From: Streptomyces indicus
Lineage (GTDB): Bacteria > Actinomycetota > Actinomycetes > Streptomycetales > Streptomycetaceae
Direction of reading: 5' to 3'
Length of the DNA stretch: 64,000 bases
Assembly: GCF_900100315.1 (NCBI RefSeq)
Contig: NZ_FNFF01000018.1
Span: forward strand, 97,175-161,174
The translations under genes were made by a program, and so were the position numbers. Each line of letters opens with the position of its first letter. Within the stretch, counting starts at the first letter, position 1. Below the pieces are notes generated by a model. That model did not search any database. It was not told the DNA's origin and saw only the letters and a list, made by a program, of their open reading frames with translations. Of the stretch, positions 56,887 to 64,000 are shown piece after piece.

Positions 56887-58434
56887 ATGCCAACCGCAGC
56901 GCACACCCCGGCGCACAGGGGCAAGACGACTCTGGCCGTAGTCCTCCTCGGCCTCTTCACCCTCCCGATGGCCATGTCCGGCACCACCGTGGCCCTGCCC
57001 GACATCGGCGCCGACCTCGACGCGAGCGGAGCGGCCCTCAACTGGGTCGTCACCGGCTACTTCCTGGCCGCCTCCTCCTTCATGCTGGTCGCCGGTTCGC
57101 TCGGCGACCTCTTCGGCCGGCGCCGGCTGTTCTCGCTGGGCGCCCTCGTCTACACGGCGGCCACCGTCCTCTCCGCCACCAGCCAGAACATCCTGCTGCT
57201 CGACCTCGCCCGCATCCTGGTGGGCGTCGGCGCTGCCGGGGTGATGGCCACCGGCACCGCCCTGCTCGCCTCGACCTTCGAAGGGGCCGCGCGCACCAAG
57301 GCGTTCGCGCTCGGCGGCACCACGGCGTCCGTGGGCCTCTCGCTCGGCCCGACCGTCTCCGGCGCGATCGTGGACGGACTCGGCTGGCGCACCACCTTCC
57401 TGGTGTTCGCCGCCGCGGGCGCCGTGATCCTCCTCGGCTCGACGGCCCTGCCCGACGTACGGGCCGAGGCGCGCCCCAAGGTCGACAAGGCGGGCGCGGT
57501 CACGTTCATCGCCGGTCTCGCGCTCACCCTGTTCGCGATCACCCAGGGCTCCAAGGACGGCTGGCTCACCCCGTCGACCCTGCTGCCGCTCGCCCTCGGT
57601 CTCGGCCTGCTGGTGTCGTTCGTACGGATCGAGCGGCGGATCTCCGCCCGCGGCGGGCACCCGATCCTCGACCTCGCCCTCACCCGCAACCGACGCTTCC
57701 TCGCCTGGCCCCTCGGCACCTTCGCCCTGGGCACGGGGTCCACGGCCGTGATGGTCTTCCTGCCCACGTACTTGCAAGGCACCAGCGGCTACAGCGCACG
57801 GGAGGCCGGACTCGTCCTGCTCTTCCTGAGCGTCCCGATGGCCGTGCTGCCCCAGCTCGGCGGCCGGCTCGTCAACCGCGGCCTGCAGGCCCGCACCCTG
57901 CTCCTGACCTCGCTGCTCCTGATCGTCTCCGGCAACCTCTGGCTGGGGACCGTGCTGCACGCCGGCATCTCCACCGCGGCCCTCGCCGCCCCGGTCCTGC
58001 TCATCGGCGCCGGCAGCGGGCTCTCGCTCGGCCTGGTCGACGCCCAGGCACTGGCCCTGGTCGAGCCCTCCCGTACGGGCATGGCCTCCGGTTTCCTCAC
58101 CACCGTGCGCGGCGGTACGGCCGCGGTGATGCTCACCCTCTTCGGCACCCTGCTGCTCGCACTGCTCACCGCGCGGACCGGTTCGGCCGAGGCCGCCGGG
58201 CGGATCTCGTCGGGAGTGCCCCAAAGCCCCGTACAGGCCGGGCAGTTCAGCGAGGCGCTGCGGCTCGGCATCTGGGCGGTGGCGGGTCTGGTCGCCGTAC
58301 TGGCGGTGGTGGTGTGGGCGCTGTCCCGGCCGCGCCCCGACAGCGGGCCGGCCACGAACCCGGCGGTAACGGCCGACCTTACGAAGACCGACCCGGCACC
58401 GCCGTCGAAAGCCACAACGCTGCAGACTCGCTGA
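56887..58434 (+). CDS. MFS drug exporter, DHA2 (EmrB/QacA) family, 14 helices
   Basis: A 515-residue transporter with 14 predicted helices. DHA2 motifs are GTTVALPDIGADLDASGAAL at helix 1, motif A GDLFGRRRLFSLG, and motif C-like GGTTASVGLSLGPTVSGAIV. It exports drugs or metabolites using the proton gradient. It is divergent from the TetR gene and controlled by the double operator. The FMN reductase gene follows after 58 bases and may be co-transcribed. Confidence 0.94.
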   Translation: MPTAAHTPAHRGKTTLAVVLLGLFTLPMAMSGTTVALPDIGADLDASGAALNWVVTGYFLAASSFMLVAGSLGDLFGRRRLFSLGALVYTAATVLSATSQNILLLDLARILVGVGAAGVMATGTALLASTFEGAARTKAFALGGTTASVGLSLGPTVSGAIVDGLGWRTTFLVFAAAGAVILLGSTALPDVRAEARPKVDKAGAVTFIAGLALTLFAITQGSKDGWLTPSTLLPLALGLGLLVSFVRIERRISARGGHPILDLALTRNRRFLAWPLGTFALGTGSTAVMVFLPTYLQGTSGYSAREAGLVLLFLSVPMAVLPQLGGRLVNRGLQARTLLLTSLLLIVSGNLWLGTVLHAGISTAALAAPVLLIGAGSGLSLGLVDAQALALVEPSRTGMASGFLTTVRGGTAAVMLTLFGTLLLALLTARTGSAEAAGRISSGVPQSPVQAGQFSEALRLGIWAVAGLVAVLAVVVWALSRPRPDSGPATNPAVTADLTKTDPAPPSKATTLQTR

Positions 58435-58492
58435 TACCCCTCGCCCCAACTGCCCGCATACCGAACACATTTGAGCTCAAGGAGCCCTTGCC

Positions 58493-59107
58493 ATGTCCAC
58501 CACGCCGCCCGCCGCGCCCTCCTCGCCCTCGTCCCCCAAGCCCTACCGCCTCGCCGTGATCATCGGCTCCACCCGCGACGGCCGCTTCGGCCCCACGGTC
58601 GGCCAGTGGTTCACCGCGCTCGCCGAGCAGCACGCGGCCGCCGAACTCGACGTGATCGACGTGGCCGGCCTGGAGCTGCCCGCCTGCCACCCCGACTGGG
58701 GCACCGAGCGCACCCCGGCCCTGGCCGAACTCGCCGCGCGCATCGAGGCAGCCGACGCGTACGTGGTGGTCACCCCCGAGTACAACCACAGCTACCCGGC
58801 CCACCTGAAGCACTTCATCGACCTGCACCGCACCGAGTGGAACGCCAAGCCGGTCGGCTTCGTCTCCTACGGCGGCGTCTCGGGCGGCCTGCGCGCGGTG
58901 GAGCACCTGCGCCAGGTCTTCGCCGAGGTGCACTGCGTCACCATCCGCGACGGCGTCAGCTTCCACCAGGCCTGGGACCACTTCGGTGAGGACGGCAAGG
59001 CACACGACCCGCAGGGCGCGGCGGGCGCCGCCAAGACCATGCTGGACCAGCTGGACTGGTGGGCCCGGACGCTCCGCGCGGGCCGCGCGGAACGCCCGTA
59101 CAACTGA
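58493..59107 (+). CDS. NADPH-dependent FMN reductase family protein
   Basis: A 204-residue flavodoxin-like protein: IIGSTRDGRFGPTVGQWFTAL (FMN phosphate loop), VVVTPEYNHSYPAHLKHFID and SYGGVSGGLRAVEHLRQVF, all signatures of the NADPH-dependent FMN or quinone reductase family. It has CAAGGAG upstream of the ATG. Placement behind the TetR-controlled exporter suggests a shared response to a quinone-like or redox-active compound; this is inference from context. Confidence 0.9.
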   Translation: MSTTPPAAPSSPSSPKPYRLAVIIGSTRDGRFGPTVGQWFTALAEQHAAAELDVIDVAGLELPACHPDWGTERTPALAELAARIEAADAYVVVTPEYNHSYPAHLKHFIDLHRTEWNAKPVGFVSYGGVSGGLRAVEHLRQVFAEVHCVTIRDGVSFHQAWDHFGEDGKAHDPQGAAGAAKTMLDQLDWWARTLRAGRAERPYN

Positions 59108-59113
59108 CCGCGT

Positions 59114-59680
59114 TTACGGCTTGTCGAGCACCATCTCGTACTCCAGCTTCGAGGGGTCGGCCTCCAACGGGACGACCCCTCCGCTGCGTTCGAACCCGAT
59201 CTTCTTGTACGCGGCCTGCGCCCGGTGGTTGTCCTGGTGGACGAAGAGCCGGGCCCGCTCCACCCCCTCCACCGACCAGGACCACTCGGCCGCGGCGGCG
59301 AACAGGCCCTGGATCAGCCCCCTGCCCCGGTGGTCGGGGTGTACGTACACGCCCACGAAGTGCGTACCGGTCACTGGCAGTTCGGCGCCCAAGAAGTCCT
59401 TGCTCCCCGCCCGCTCCACGATCGCCACGGTCGCCCCGACCCAGGTACCGTCCGCCGCGACGGCCACGAACTGCCGCGCCTGCGTGCCGTGGGAACTGCC
59501 CGCCGCACGCTCCTGCCAGAAGGAGTCGGGCCGCTGCACCGCGGCCTCGTAGGTCTCGAGAAAGGCGATGGGCGCGGCGGGGTCCTGGAGCGCGAGCAGC
59601 CGCAGCTCCTTGACCTGCTGCCACTCCTCGGCCCGCACGGGACGTATCTCGTACTGCATGCTGCGCTCGTCGTCATCCAT
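59114..59680 (-). CDS. GNAT-family N-acetyltransferase
   Basis: A 188-residue acetyltransferase. The acetyl-CoA motif A is FVGVYVHPDHRGRGLIQGLF, and the later motif is RLFVHQDNHRAQAAYKKIGF. The residues before (IRPVRAEEWQQVKELRLLAL) form the usual first strand and helix. The start may be ATG 59680 or ATG 59659; neither has a strong ribosome site. The substrate is unknown. It converges on the FMN reductase gene, with six bases between the stops. Confidence 0.88.
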   Translation of the reverse strand: MDDDERSMQYEIRPVRAEEWQQVKELRLLALQDPAAPIAFLETYEAAVQRPDSFWQERAAGSSHGTQARQFVAVAADGTWVGATVAIVERAGSKDFLGAELPVTGTHFVGVYVHPDHRGRGLIQGLFAAAAEWSWSVEGVERARLFVHQDNHRAQAAYKKIGFERSGGVVPLEADPSKLEYEMVLDKP

Positions 59681-59825
59681 GCAGCGATCGTCGCCGCAGG
59701 TCAGCGCCGGGCGCAAGCGATATCCTCCGGTACCGCCCCGGGTCGTACCCAGGTACTACAGCCCGCCCGCCACTGCCGCCCGTGGTCCGACGGAACGACC
59801 CCGCGCGCTCCGTAGCGTCGAAGAC

Positions 59826-60821
59826 ATGATGCGAGCGAGCGGACTCACGAAGAAGTACGGCGACAAGACCGTCGTCGACGACCTGAGCTTCGAGGTGCAC
59901 CCCGGCACCGTCACCGGATTCCTCGGCCCCAATGGCGCCGGCAAGTCCACCACCATGCGGATGCTGCTCGGCCTCGACGCCCCGACCCGCGGCACCGCCA
60001 CCATCGGCGGCCGCCCCTACGCCGCGCACCCCGCGCCCCTCACCGAGGTCGGCGCGCTCCTGGAGGCACGCTCGGTGCACCCGGGCCGCACCGCCCACGC
60101 CCACCTCACCGCGCTCGCCCTCACGCACGGCATCCCGCGCTCCCGCGTCGACCACGTCCTCGACCTCGCGGGCCTCACCGAGGTGGCCCGCCGCCGCGTC
60201 AAGGGCTTCTCGCTCGGCATGGGCCAGCGCCTGGGCATCGCGGCCGCCCTGCTCGGCGACCCGGCCACGGTGATCCTCGACGAGCCGGTGAACGGCCTCG
60301 ACCCCGAGGGCGTGCTGTGGATCCGCAACCTCCTCAAGTCCCTTGCCGCGGAAGGCCGTACGGTCCTGGTGTCCTCGCACCTGATGAGCGAGATGGCCCT
60401 GACGGCCGACCACCTGGTCATCATCGGCAAGGGCCGGCTCCTCGCGGACACGACCGTGGACGCCTTCGTACGGGAGGCGGGCGCCGGAGCCGTCAAGGTC
60501 GTCACCCCGTCGGCCGCCGAACTCGCCGCCCTGCTCACCGGCCCCTCCGTGACGGTCACCGGCGACAGTCCCGGCACGCTGACCGTGCGAGGCTGCGACA
60601 GCGCCCACATCGGCCGCACCGCCGCCGCCCACGGGATCCCGCTGGTCGAACTCACCCCGCACACCGCCTCGTTGGAGCAGGCCTTCATGGACCTGACCCG
60701 CGACGCCGTCGAATACCAGGCCACCGTACGCACACCGGCGCAGGCCACCGCACGGACGTCGACGCAGACCGGCGCACAGACCTCGGCTCAGGCCACCGCC
60801 CTGGAAGGAACCTCCGCATGA
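59826..60821 (+). CDS. ABC transporter ATPase
   Basis: A 331-residue ATPase of the drug-export (DrrA/CcmA-like) group: Walker A GPNGAGKST, signature FSLGMGQRLGIAAALLG (LSGGQ replaced by SLGMGQ, as in bacitracin-type exporters), Walker B TVILDEPVNGLDP, switch His in VSSHLMSEMAL. The tail after residue 285 is Thr/Ala/Gln rich and repetitive. A -10 TAGCGT (59813-59818) ends seven bases before the ATG at 59826, so it is probably leaderless. It is coupled to the permease by an ATGA overlap. Confidence 0.92.
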   Translation: MMRASGLTKKYGDKTVVDDLSFEVHPGTVTGFLGPNGAGKSTTMRMLLGLDAPTRGTATIGGRPYAAHPAPLTEVGALLEARSVHPGRTAHAHLTALALTHGIPRSRVDHVLDLAGLTEVARRRVKGFSLGMGQRLGIAAALLGDPATVILDEPVNGLDPEGVLWIRNLLKSLAAEGRTVLVSSHLMSEMALTADHLVIIGKGRLLADTTVDAFVREAGAGAVKVVTPSAAELAALLTGPSVTVTGDSPGTLTVRGCDSAHIGRTAAAHGIPLVELTPHTASLEQAFMDLTRDAVEYQATVRTPAQATARTSTQTGAQTSAQATALEGTSA

Positions 60822-61621
60822 GCACGCCCACGCACGCCGTCACGAGCCCCCGCTCCTATGCCGTGACCCCCGCCCGGGTCCTGCGCTCCGAATGGCACAA
60901 GCTGTGGTCGGTCCGCTCCACCTGGATCACGCTGCTGTTCTCGGCCGTGGCGATGGTCGGCGTCGGCCTCCTCGTCGCCGCCAACTACGAAGACGGAAGC
61001 CGCGAGTTCGTCGACCCGATCCAGATCGGCCTGGCCGGCACCCAGATCGCGATGATCTCCCTGCCCGTGCTCGGCGTCCTGTGCACCGCGGGCGAGTACA
61101 CCAGCGGCATGATCCGCGCCACGCTCACCGCCGTACCGCGCCGCGTGCCCGTCCTGTGGGCGAAGACCGGCGTCCTGACCGCCACGGTCTTCCCGCTCAC
61201 CCTCGCGACCTGCCTCATCGGCTACCCACTCGCGCAGAGCTTCCTGACCGGCACCGACCAGGAGGCGGCCCTCACGGACCCGGGCGTGCTCGGCGCCGTC
61301 CTGGGCACGGCCGCCTCCCTCACCGCCCTCAGCGTCTTCGCCCTCGCACTCGGCGCCCTGCTGCGCTCGGTGGCCGGCGCGATCGGCGCGTACGTCGGCG
61401 GGATCATGATCCTGCCCGAGGTCATCAGCATGATCCCCGTGGACGCCGTGGACACCGCCATGGAGTACTTCCCGGCCCAGGCCGCGGGCAACATCTCCGC
61501 CCTCGACGCCGTCGCCGGCGCCGGCGCCCCCTCCCCCGCCGCCTCGCTGCTCGCCCTGGGCCTGTGGGCCTTCGGGACGGTGGCGGTGGCCGGGCTGCTG
61601 CTCAAGCGCCGGGATGTCTGA
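60818..61621 (+). CDS. ABC transporter permease (ABC-2 like)
   Basis: A 267-residue membrane protein with six helices. The region after RVLRSEWHKLWSVRSTWITLLFS and the segment GEYTSGMIRATLTAVPRRVPVLWAK are typical of actinobacterial ABC-2 permeases. It is coupled to the ATPase gene upstream. A two-component system follows after 77 bases and probably regulates or senses through the transporter. Export of an antibiotic or lipid is likely; the substrate is not visible. Confidence 0.9.
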   Translation: MSTPTHAVTSPRSYAVTPARVLRSEWHKLWSVRSTWITLLFSAVAMVGVGLLVAANYEDGSREFVDPIQIGLAGTQIAMISLPVLGVLCTAGEYTSGMIRATLTAVPRRVPVLWAKTGVLTATVFPLTLATCLIGYPLAQSFLTGTDQEAALTDPGVLGAVLGTAASLTALSVFALALGALLRSVAGAIGAYVGGIMILPEVISMIPVDAVDTAMEYFPAQAAGNISALDAVAGAGAPSPAASLLALGLWAFGTVAVAGLLLKRRDV

Positions 61622-61698
61622 GACCGAGGACGTACGCGAACGACGCGAGCCCAGCCGACAAGGGGCCTCGACGGCAACGGATGACAGAGGATGACCGC

Positions 61699-62928
61699 GT
61701 GACAGACCAGCGGACCGGACCCCCCGGCGCGGTGACCGGCCGCCTGCAGCACCTGCTGCAGGCGGCCCGCGCCTTCGACCGACGACGCCCGTACGTATGG
61801 GACGTGGCGGTCACCCTCTTCTGGATGACCGCCGCCCTCACCGACTACGCGAGCAGCGGCTGGCGGCGCCTCGCCCAGAACCTGGACGTGCCGGACTGGC
61901 AGCTGCTCGTCATGAGCATCGGCTTCACGCTTCCGCTCCTGTGGCGCCGCCGCCACCCCCTGGGCGTGCTCCTCGCGATGGTCCCCTTCGCCTTCCTCAA
62001 CGCGTGGACCGGAGCCATCCTCCAAGCCCATCTGGCTTCCCTGATCCCGGTGTTCAGCCTCGCCGTCCACCGGCCCCTCAAGCAGCTCGTCCCGGCGTTC
62101 CTCGTCGTGACGCTGCCCTTGATCCCCGGCGCCCTGCGCTACCCGCTCGCCGCCTGGGACGCCGCCTTCGGCCCCGCGGTCTGGGGGTTCTCCCTCACGG
62201 CCCTGCTGGGCATCGCGGTCCGCTCCCGCATGGAGCACCTCGCCTCACTCGTGGACCGCGCCCGCCGCCTGGAGATCGAACGCGACCAGCAGGCCCAGCT
62301 GGCGGCCGCCGCCGAACGCGCCCGGATCGCCCGCGAGATGCACGACATCATCGGCCACAACCTCTCCGTCATCACCGGTCTCGCCGACGGCGGCGCCTAC
62401 GCGGCGAAGAAGAACCCCGACCGTGCCGTCCAGGCCCTGGAGGCCATCGGCACCACCAGCCGCCAGGCCCTCACGGAACTGCGCCGCCTGCTGGACGTAC
62501 TGCGCGAGGAGTCCCCGTCGGCCGACCTCGCCCCGGCCCCCGCACTCTCCGACCTCGACTCCCTGATCGCGGGCGTCCGCGCGGCCGGCCTCCCGGTCGA
62601 TACGACGATCGAAGGCGAGCCGGTCCCACTCCCCCCAGGCCTCGAACTCACCCTCTACCGCGTCATCCAGGAAGCCCTCACCAACACCCTGAAACACGCG
62701 GGCCCTTCGGCAGCCGCCGACGTCCTCGTCTCCTACGGGACCGACGCCCTGACCGTCACGGTCACGGACACCGGACAGGGGGGCCCGGCGCGCGAGGGCG
62801 GCCGCGGTCTCGCGGGCATGCGCGAGCGAACTGCCCTCTACCAGGGCACACTTGAGGCCGGACCCCACCCGGCCGGCGGCTGGCGGGTCCGACTCCGTGT
62901 CCCGCTCCCGGAAGGCACCGCCCCGTGA
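61699..62928 (+). CDS. Sensor histidine kinase, NarL-partner (HisKA_3) type
   Basis: A 409-residue kinase. The N-terminal part has about five helices between residues 35 and 170 and no large external domain, so it may sense the membrane or the transporter. The dimerisation domain has His215 in REMHDIIGHNLSVI (HisKA_3), and the ATPase domain shows VIQEALTNTLKHA, VTDTGQGG and GRGLAGMRERT. GTG at 61699 with AGAGG upstream is preferred over ATG 61681. Its stop overlaps the regulator start. It pairs with the regulator at 62925. Confidence 0.92.
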   Translation: MTDQRTGPPGAVTGRLQHLLQAARAFDRRRPYVWDVAVTLFWMTAALTDYASSGWRRLAQNLDVPDWQLLVMSIGFTLPLLWRRRHPLGVLLAMVPFAFLNAWTGAILQAHLASLIPVFSLAVHRPLKQLVPAFLVVTLPLIPGALRYPLAAWDAAFGPAVWGFSLTALLGIAVRSRMEHLASLVDRARRLEIERDQQAQLAAAAERARIAREMHDIIGHNLSVITGLADGGAYAAKKNPDRAVQALEAIGTTSRQALTELRRLLDVLREESPSADLAPAPALSDLDSLIAGVRAAGLPVDTTIEGEPVPLPPGLELTLYRVIQEALTNTLKHAGPSAAADVLVSYGTDALTVTVTDTGQGGPAREGGRGLAGMRERTALYQGTLEAGPHPAGGWRVRLRVPLPEGTAP

Positions 62929-63593
62929 CCACCGTCCTCATCGTCGACGACCAGCCCATGCAGCGCTTCGGCTTCCGCATGCTCCTGGAGAGCCAGGACG
63001 ATCTGACGGTCGCGGGCGAGGCGGCCAACGGCGCCGAAGCGGTCCGCCTGGTCTCCGAACTCCGCCCGGACGTCGCCCTGATGGACATCCGCATGCCGGG
63101 CCTCGACGGCATCGAGGCCACCCGCCGCATCGTCGCCGCCGGCGACCGCACCCGCGTCCTGATCCTCACGACGTTCGACCTCGACGAGTACGCGTACGCA
63201 GGTCTACGGGCGGGCGCCTCAGGCTTCCTCGTCAAGGACGCCCAACCCGAGGAACTCCTCGCCGGCATCCGGGCGGTGGCCTCCGGAGACGCCGTGGTCG
63301 CCCCCAGCCTCACCCGCCGCCTCCTGGACGCGTACGCCGACCGCCTCCCGGCCCCCGGGGACACGGAGGCCACCGCCCAGGACTCCCGGATCTCCCAACT
63401 CACCGAGCGCGAACGGGAGATCCTCACGGTCATCGGCCAGGGCTGGACGAATGCGGAGATCGCGGAACGCTTCCACCTCGCGGAATCCACGGTGAAGACG
63501 CACGTGGGCCGCATCCTCGCGAAGACGGGCGCGAGGGACCGCGTCCAGGCGGTGATCCTGGCGTACGACACTCGCCTGGTGAAGCCGTCGTGA
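62925..63593 (+). CDS. NarL/LuxR-family response regulator
   Basis: A 222-residue response regulator. The receiver domain has Asp54 (VALMDIRMPG) and Lys in FLVKDAQPE. The LuxR helix-turn-helix is about residues 150-215 (LTEREREILTVIGQGWTNAE, then RFHLAESTVKTHVGRIL). GTG start overlaps the kinase stop by four bases. With the kinase and the ABC transporter upstream it forms a sensor-transporter module. It ends 18 bases before the rrn terminator, so the two transcripts converge. Confidence 0.93.
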   Translation: MTTVLIVDDQPMQRFGFRMLLESQDDLTVAGEAANGAEAVRLVSELRPDVALMDIRMPGLDGIEATRRIVAAGDRTRVLILTTFDLDEYAYAGLRAGASGFLVKDAQPEELLAGIRAVASGDAVVAPSLTRRLLDAYADRLPAPGDTEATAQDSRISQLTEREREILTVIGQGWTNAEIAERFHLAESTVKTHVGRILAKTGARDRVQAVILAYDTRLVKPS

Positions 63594-63610
63594 AACCGCC
63601 CGGAAAACAA

Positions 63611-63643
63611 GAAAACCCCCGAGTCGATGACTCGGGGGTTTTC
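63611..63643. terminator. Bidirectional terminator between response regulator gene and rrn
   Basis: A perfect 15-bp stem (63611-63625 with 63629-63643) and a GAT loop. It gives AAAA/TTTT on both flanks. On the minus strand it is followed by TTGTTTTCC. It ends the rRNA operon on one side and the two-component genes on the other. Confidence 0.9.
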
Positions 63644-63654
63644 TCTCACATTTA

Positions 63655-63773
63655 GTTCGGCGGCGTCCTACTCTCCCACAGGGTCCCCCCTGCAGTACCA
63701 TCGGCGCTGTGAGGCTTAGCTTCCGGGTTCGGAATGTAACCGGGCGTTTCCCTCACGCTATGACCACCGAAAC
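63655..63773 (-). rRNA. rrf: 5S ribosomal RNA
   Basis: On the minus strand the sequence starts GTTTCGGTGGTCATAGCGTG, includes the conserved CCGAACCCGGAAGCTAAG, and ends GGACGCCGCCGAAC. This is typical actinobacterial 5S rRNA. The ends are set by the conserved terminal helix (GTTTCGGTGG with its partner) and may be off by one or two bases. Confidence 0.95.
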
Positions 63774-63860
63774 ACTATGAAACTGACAACCGCACCGTCG
63801 TGTGGCACAACGGGGTTGTTCGTGGTTTCAGAACCAACACAGTGGACGCGAGCAACTGAG

Positions 63861-64000
63861 GACAAGCCCTCGGCCTATTAGTACCGGTCAGCTCCACCCC
63901 TTACAGGGCTTCCACATCCGGCCTATCAACCCAGTCGTCTACTGGGAGCCTTAACCCCTCGAGGGGGTGGGAATACTCATCTCGAAGCAGGCTTCCCGCT
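63861..64000 (-). rRNA. rrl: 23S ribosomal RNA, 3' end only
   Basis: The minus strand carries the conserved 3' end of 23S rRNA, including GGGTTGATAGGCCGGATGTG and GGAGCTGACCGGTACTAATA, and continues beyond the window. The exact 3' end near 63861 is approximate; an 87-base spacer separates it from 5S. The 16S gene is outside the window. Confidence 0.93.

Noticed and set aside
1..64000. CRISPR arrays, tRNA genes and insertion sequences
   Set aside because: No regularly spaced repeats, no cloverleaf-like sequence and no transposase-like frame were recognised anywhere in the window by eye.

Overview
The window is 64 kb of very GC-rich chromosome from a Streptomyces-type actinomycete. Third codon positions are almost all G or C. 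Genes typical of the genus are present: mycothiol synthase mshD, glnR, a PHO-box-controlled pst operon, ppk with a CHAD partner, and many small conserved proteins. Gene content and order resemble, from memory, the S. coelicolor SCO4125-SCO4167 neighbourhood. The far right edge holds the 3' part of a minus-strand rrn operon (end of 23S, then 5S). I see no integrase, transposase, tRNA or CRISPR array.

Layout. 0-7 kb: sulfur metabolism on the minus strand (DUF3099, DUF1416, sseA thiosulfate sulfurtransferase) behind a leaderless 37-codon leader peptide; then a DUF2993 lipid-binding type protein, a Q/Y-rich membrane protein, a MoaD/ThiS-like sulfur carrier and an alpha/beta hydrolase. 7-13 kb: glnR (global nitrogen regulator), a LacI regulator, and an HtrA-like protease next to an OmpR-type two-component pair, an arrangement like mycobacterial mprAB-pepD. 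13-21 kb: hydrolase, second DUF2993 protein, secreted 5'-nucleotidase, cupin, mshD, and a GntR(YtrA)-ABC transporter operon with a perfect operator. 21-31.5 kb: a phosphate and polyphosphate block (ppk, CHAD, Nudix, pstSCAB, low-affinity Pit transporter and its PhoU-like partner). 31.5-45 kb: csoR, lipoproteins, a BBE flavo-oxidase, PAP2 phosphatase, an SLT/NlpC-P60 cell-wall hydrolase, an FtsX-type ABC exporter, a HemK-like methyltransferase, a class C beta-lactamase-fold hydrolase and a DUF6294 protein. 45-48 kb: a large LuxR-family (LAL) regulator.

48.8-56.1 kb: six tightly packed plus-strand genes look like a reduced type IV secretion or conjugation machine: a small two-TM protein, a TcpC/VirB8-like protein, a VirB6/TrbL-like polytopic protein, an SCO6880-family protein (VirB3 plus the N-terminal part of VirB4), a separate VirB4-type ATPase, and a VirD4-like protein without a P-loop. 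There is no relaxase, integrase or plasmid gene beside them. This is the best candidate for an under-described system in the window.

56-63.6 kb: a TetR/MFS efflux pair with a double operator, an FMN reductase, a GNAT acetyltransferase, and an ABC transporter followed by a NarL-type two-component system. A recurring theme is leaderless expression: at least nine starts lie 6-8 bases after a TANNNT -10 element. Functions are assigned from sequence motifs and family knowledge only; no database search was run.
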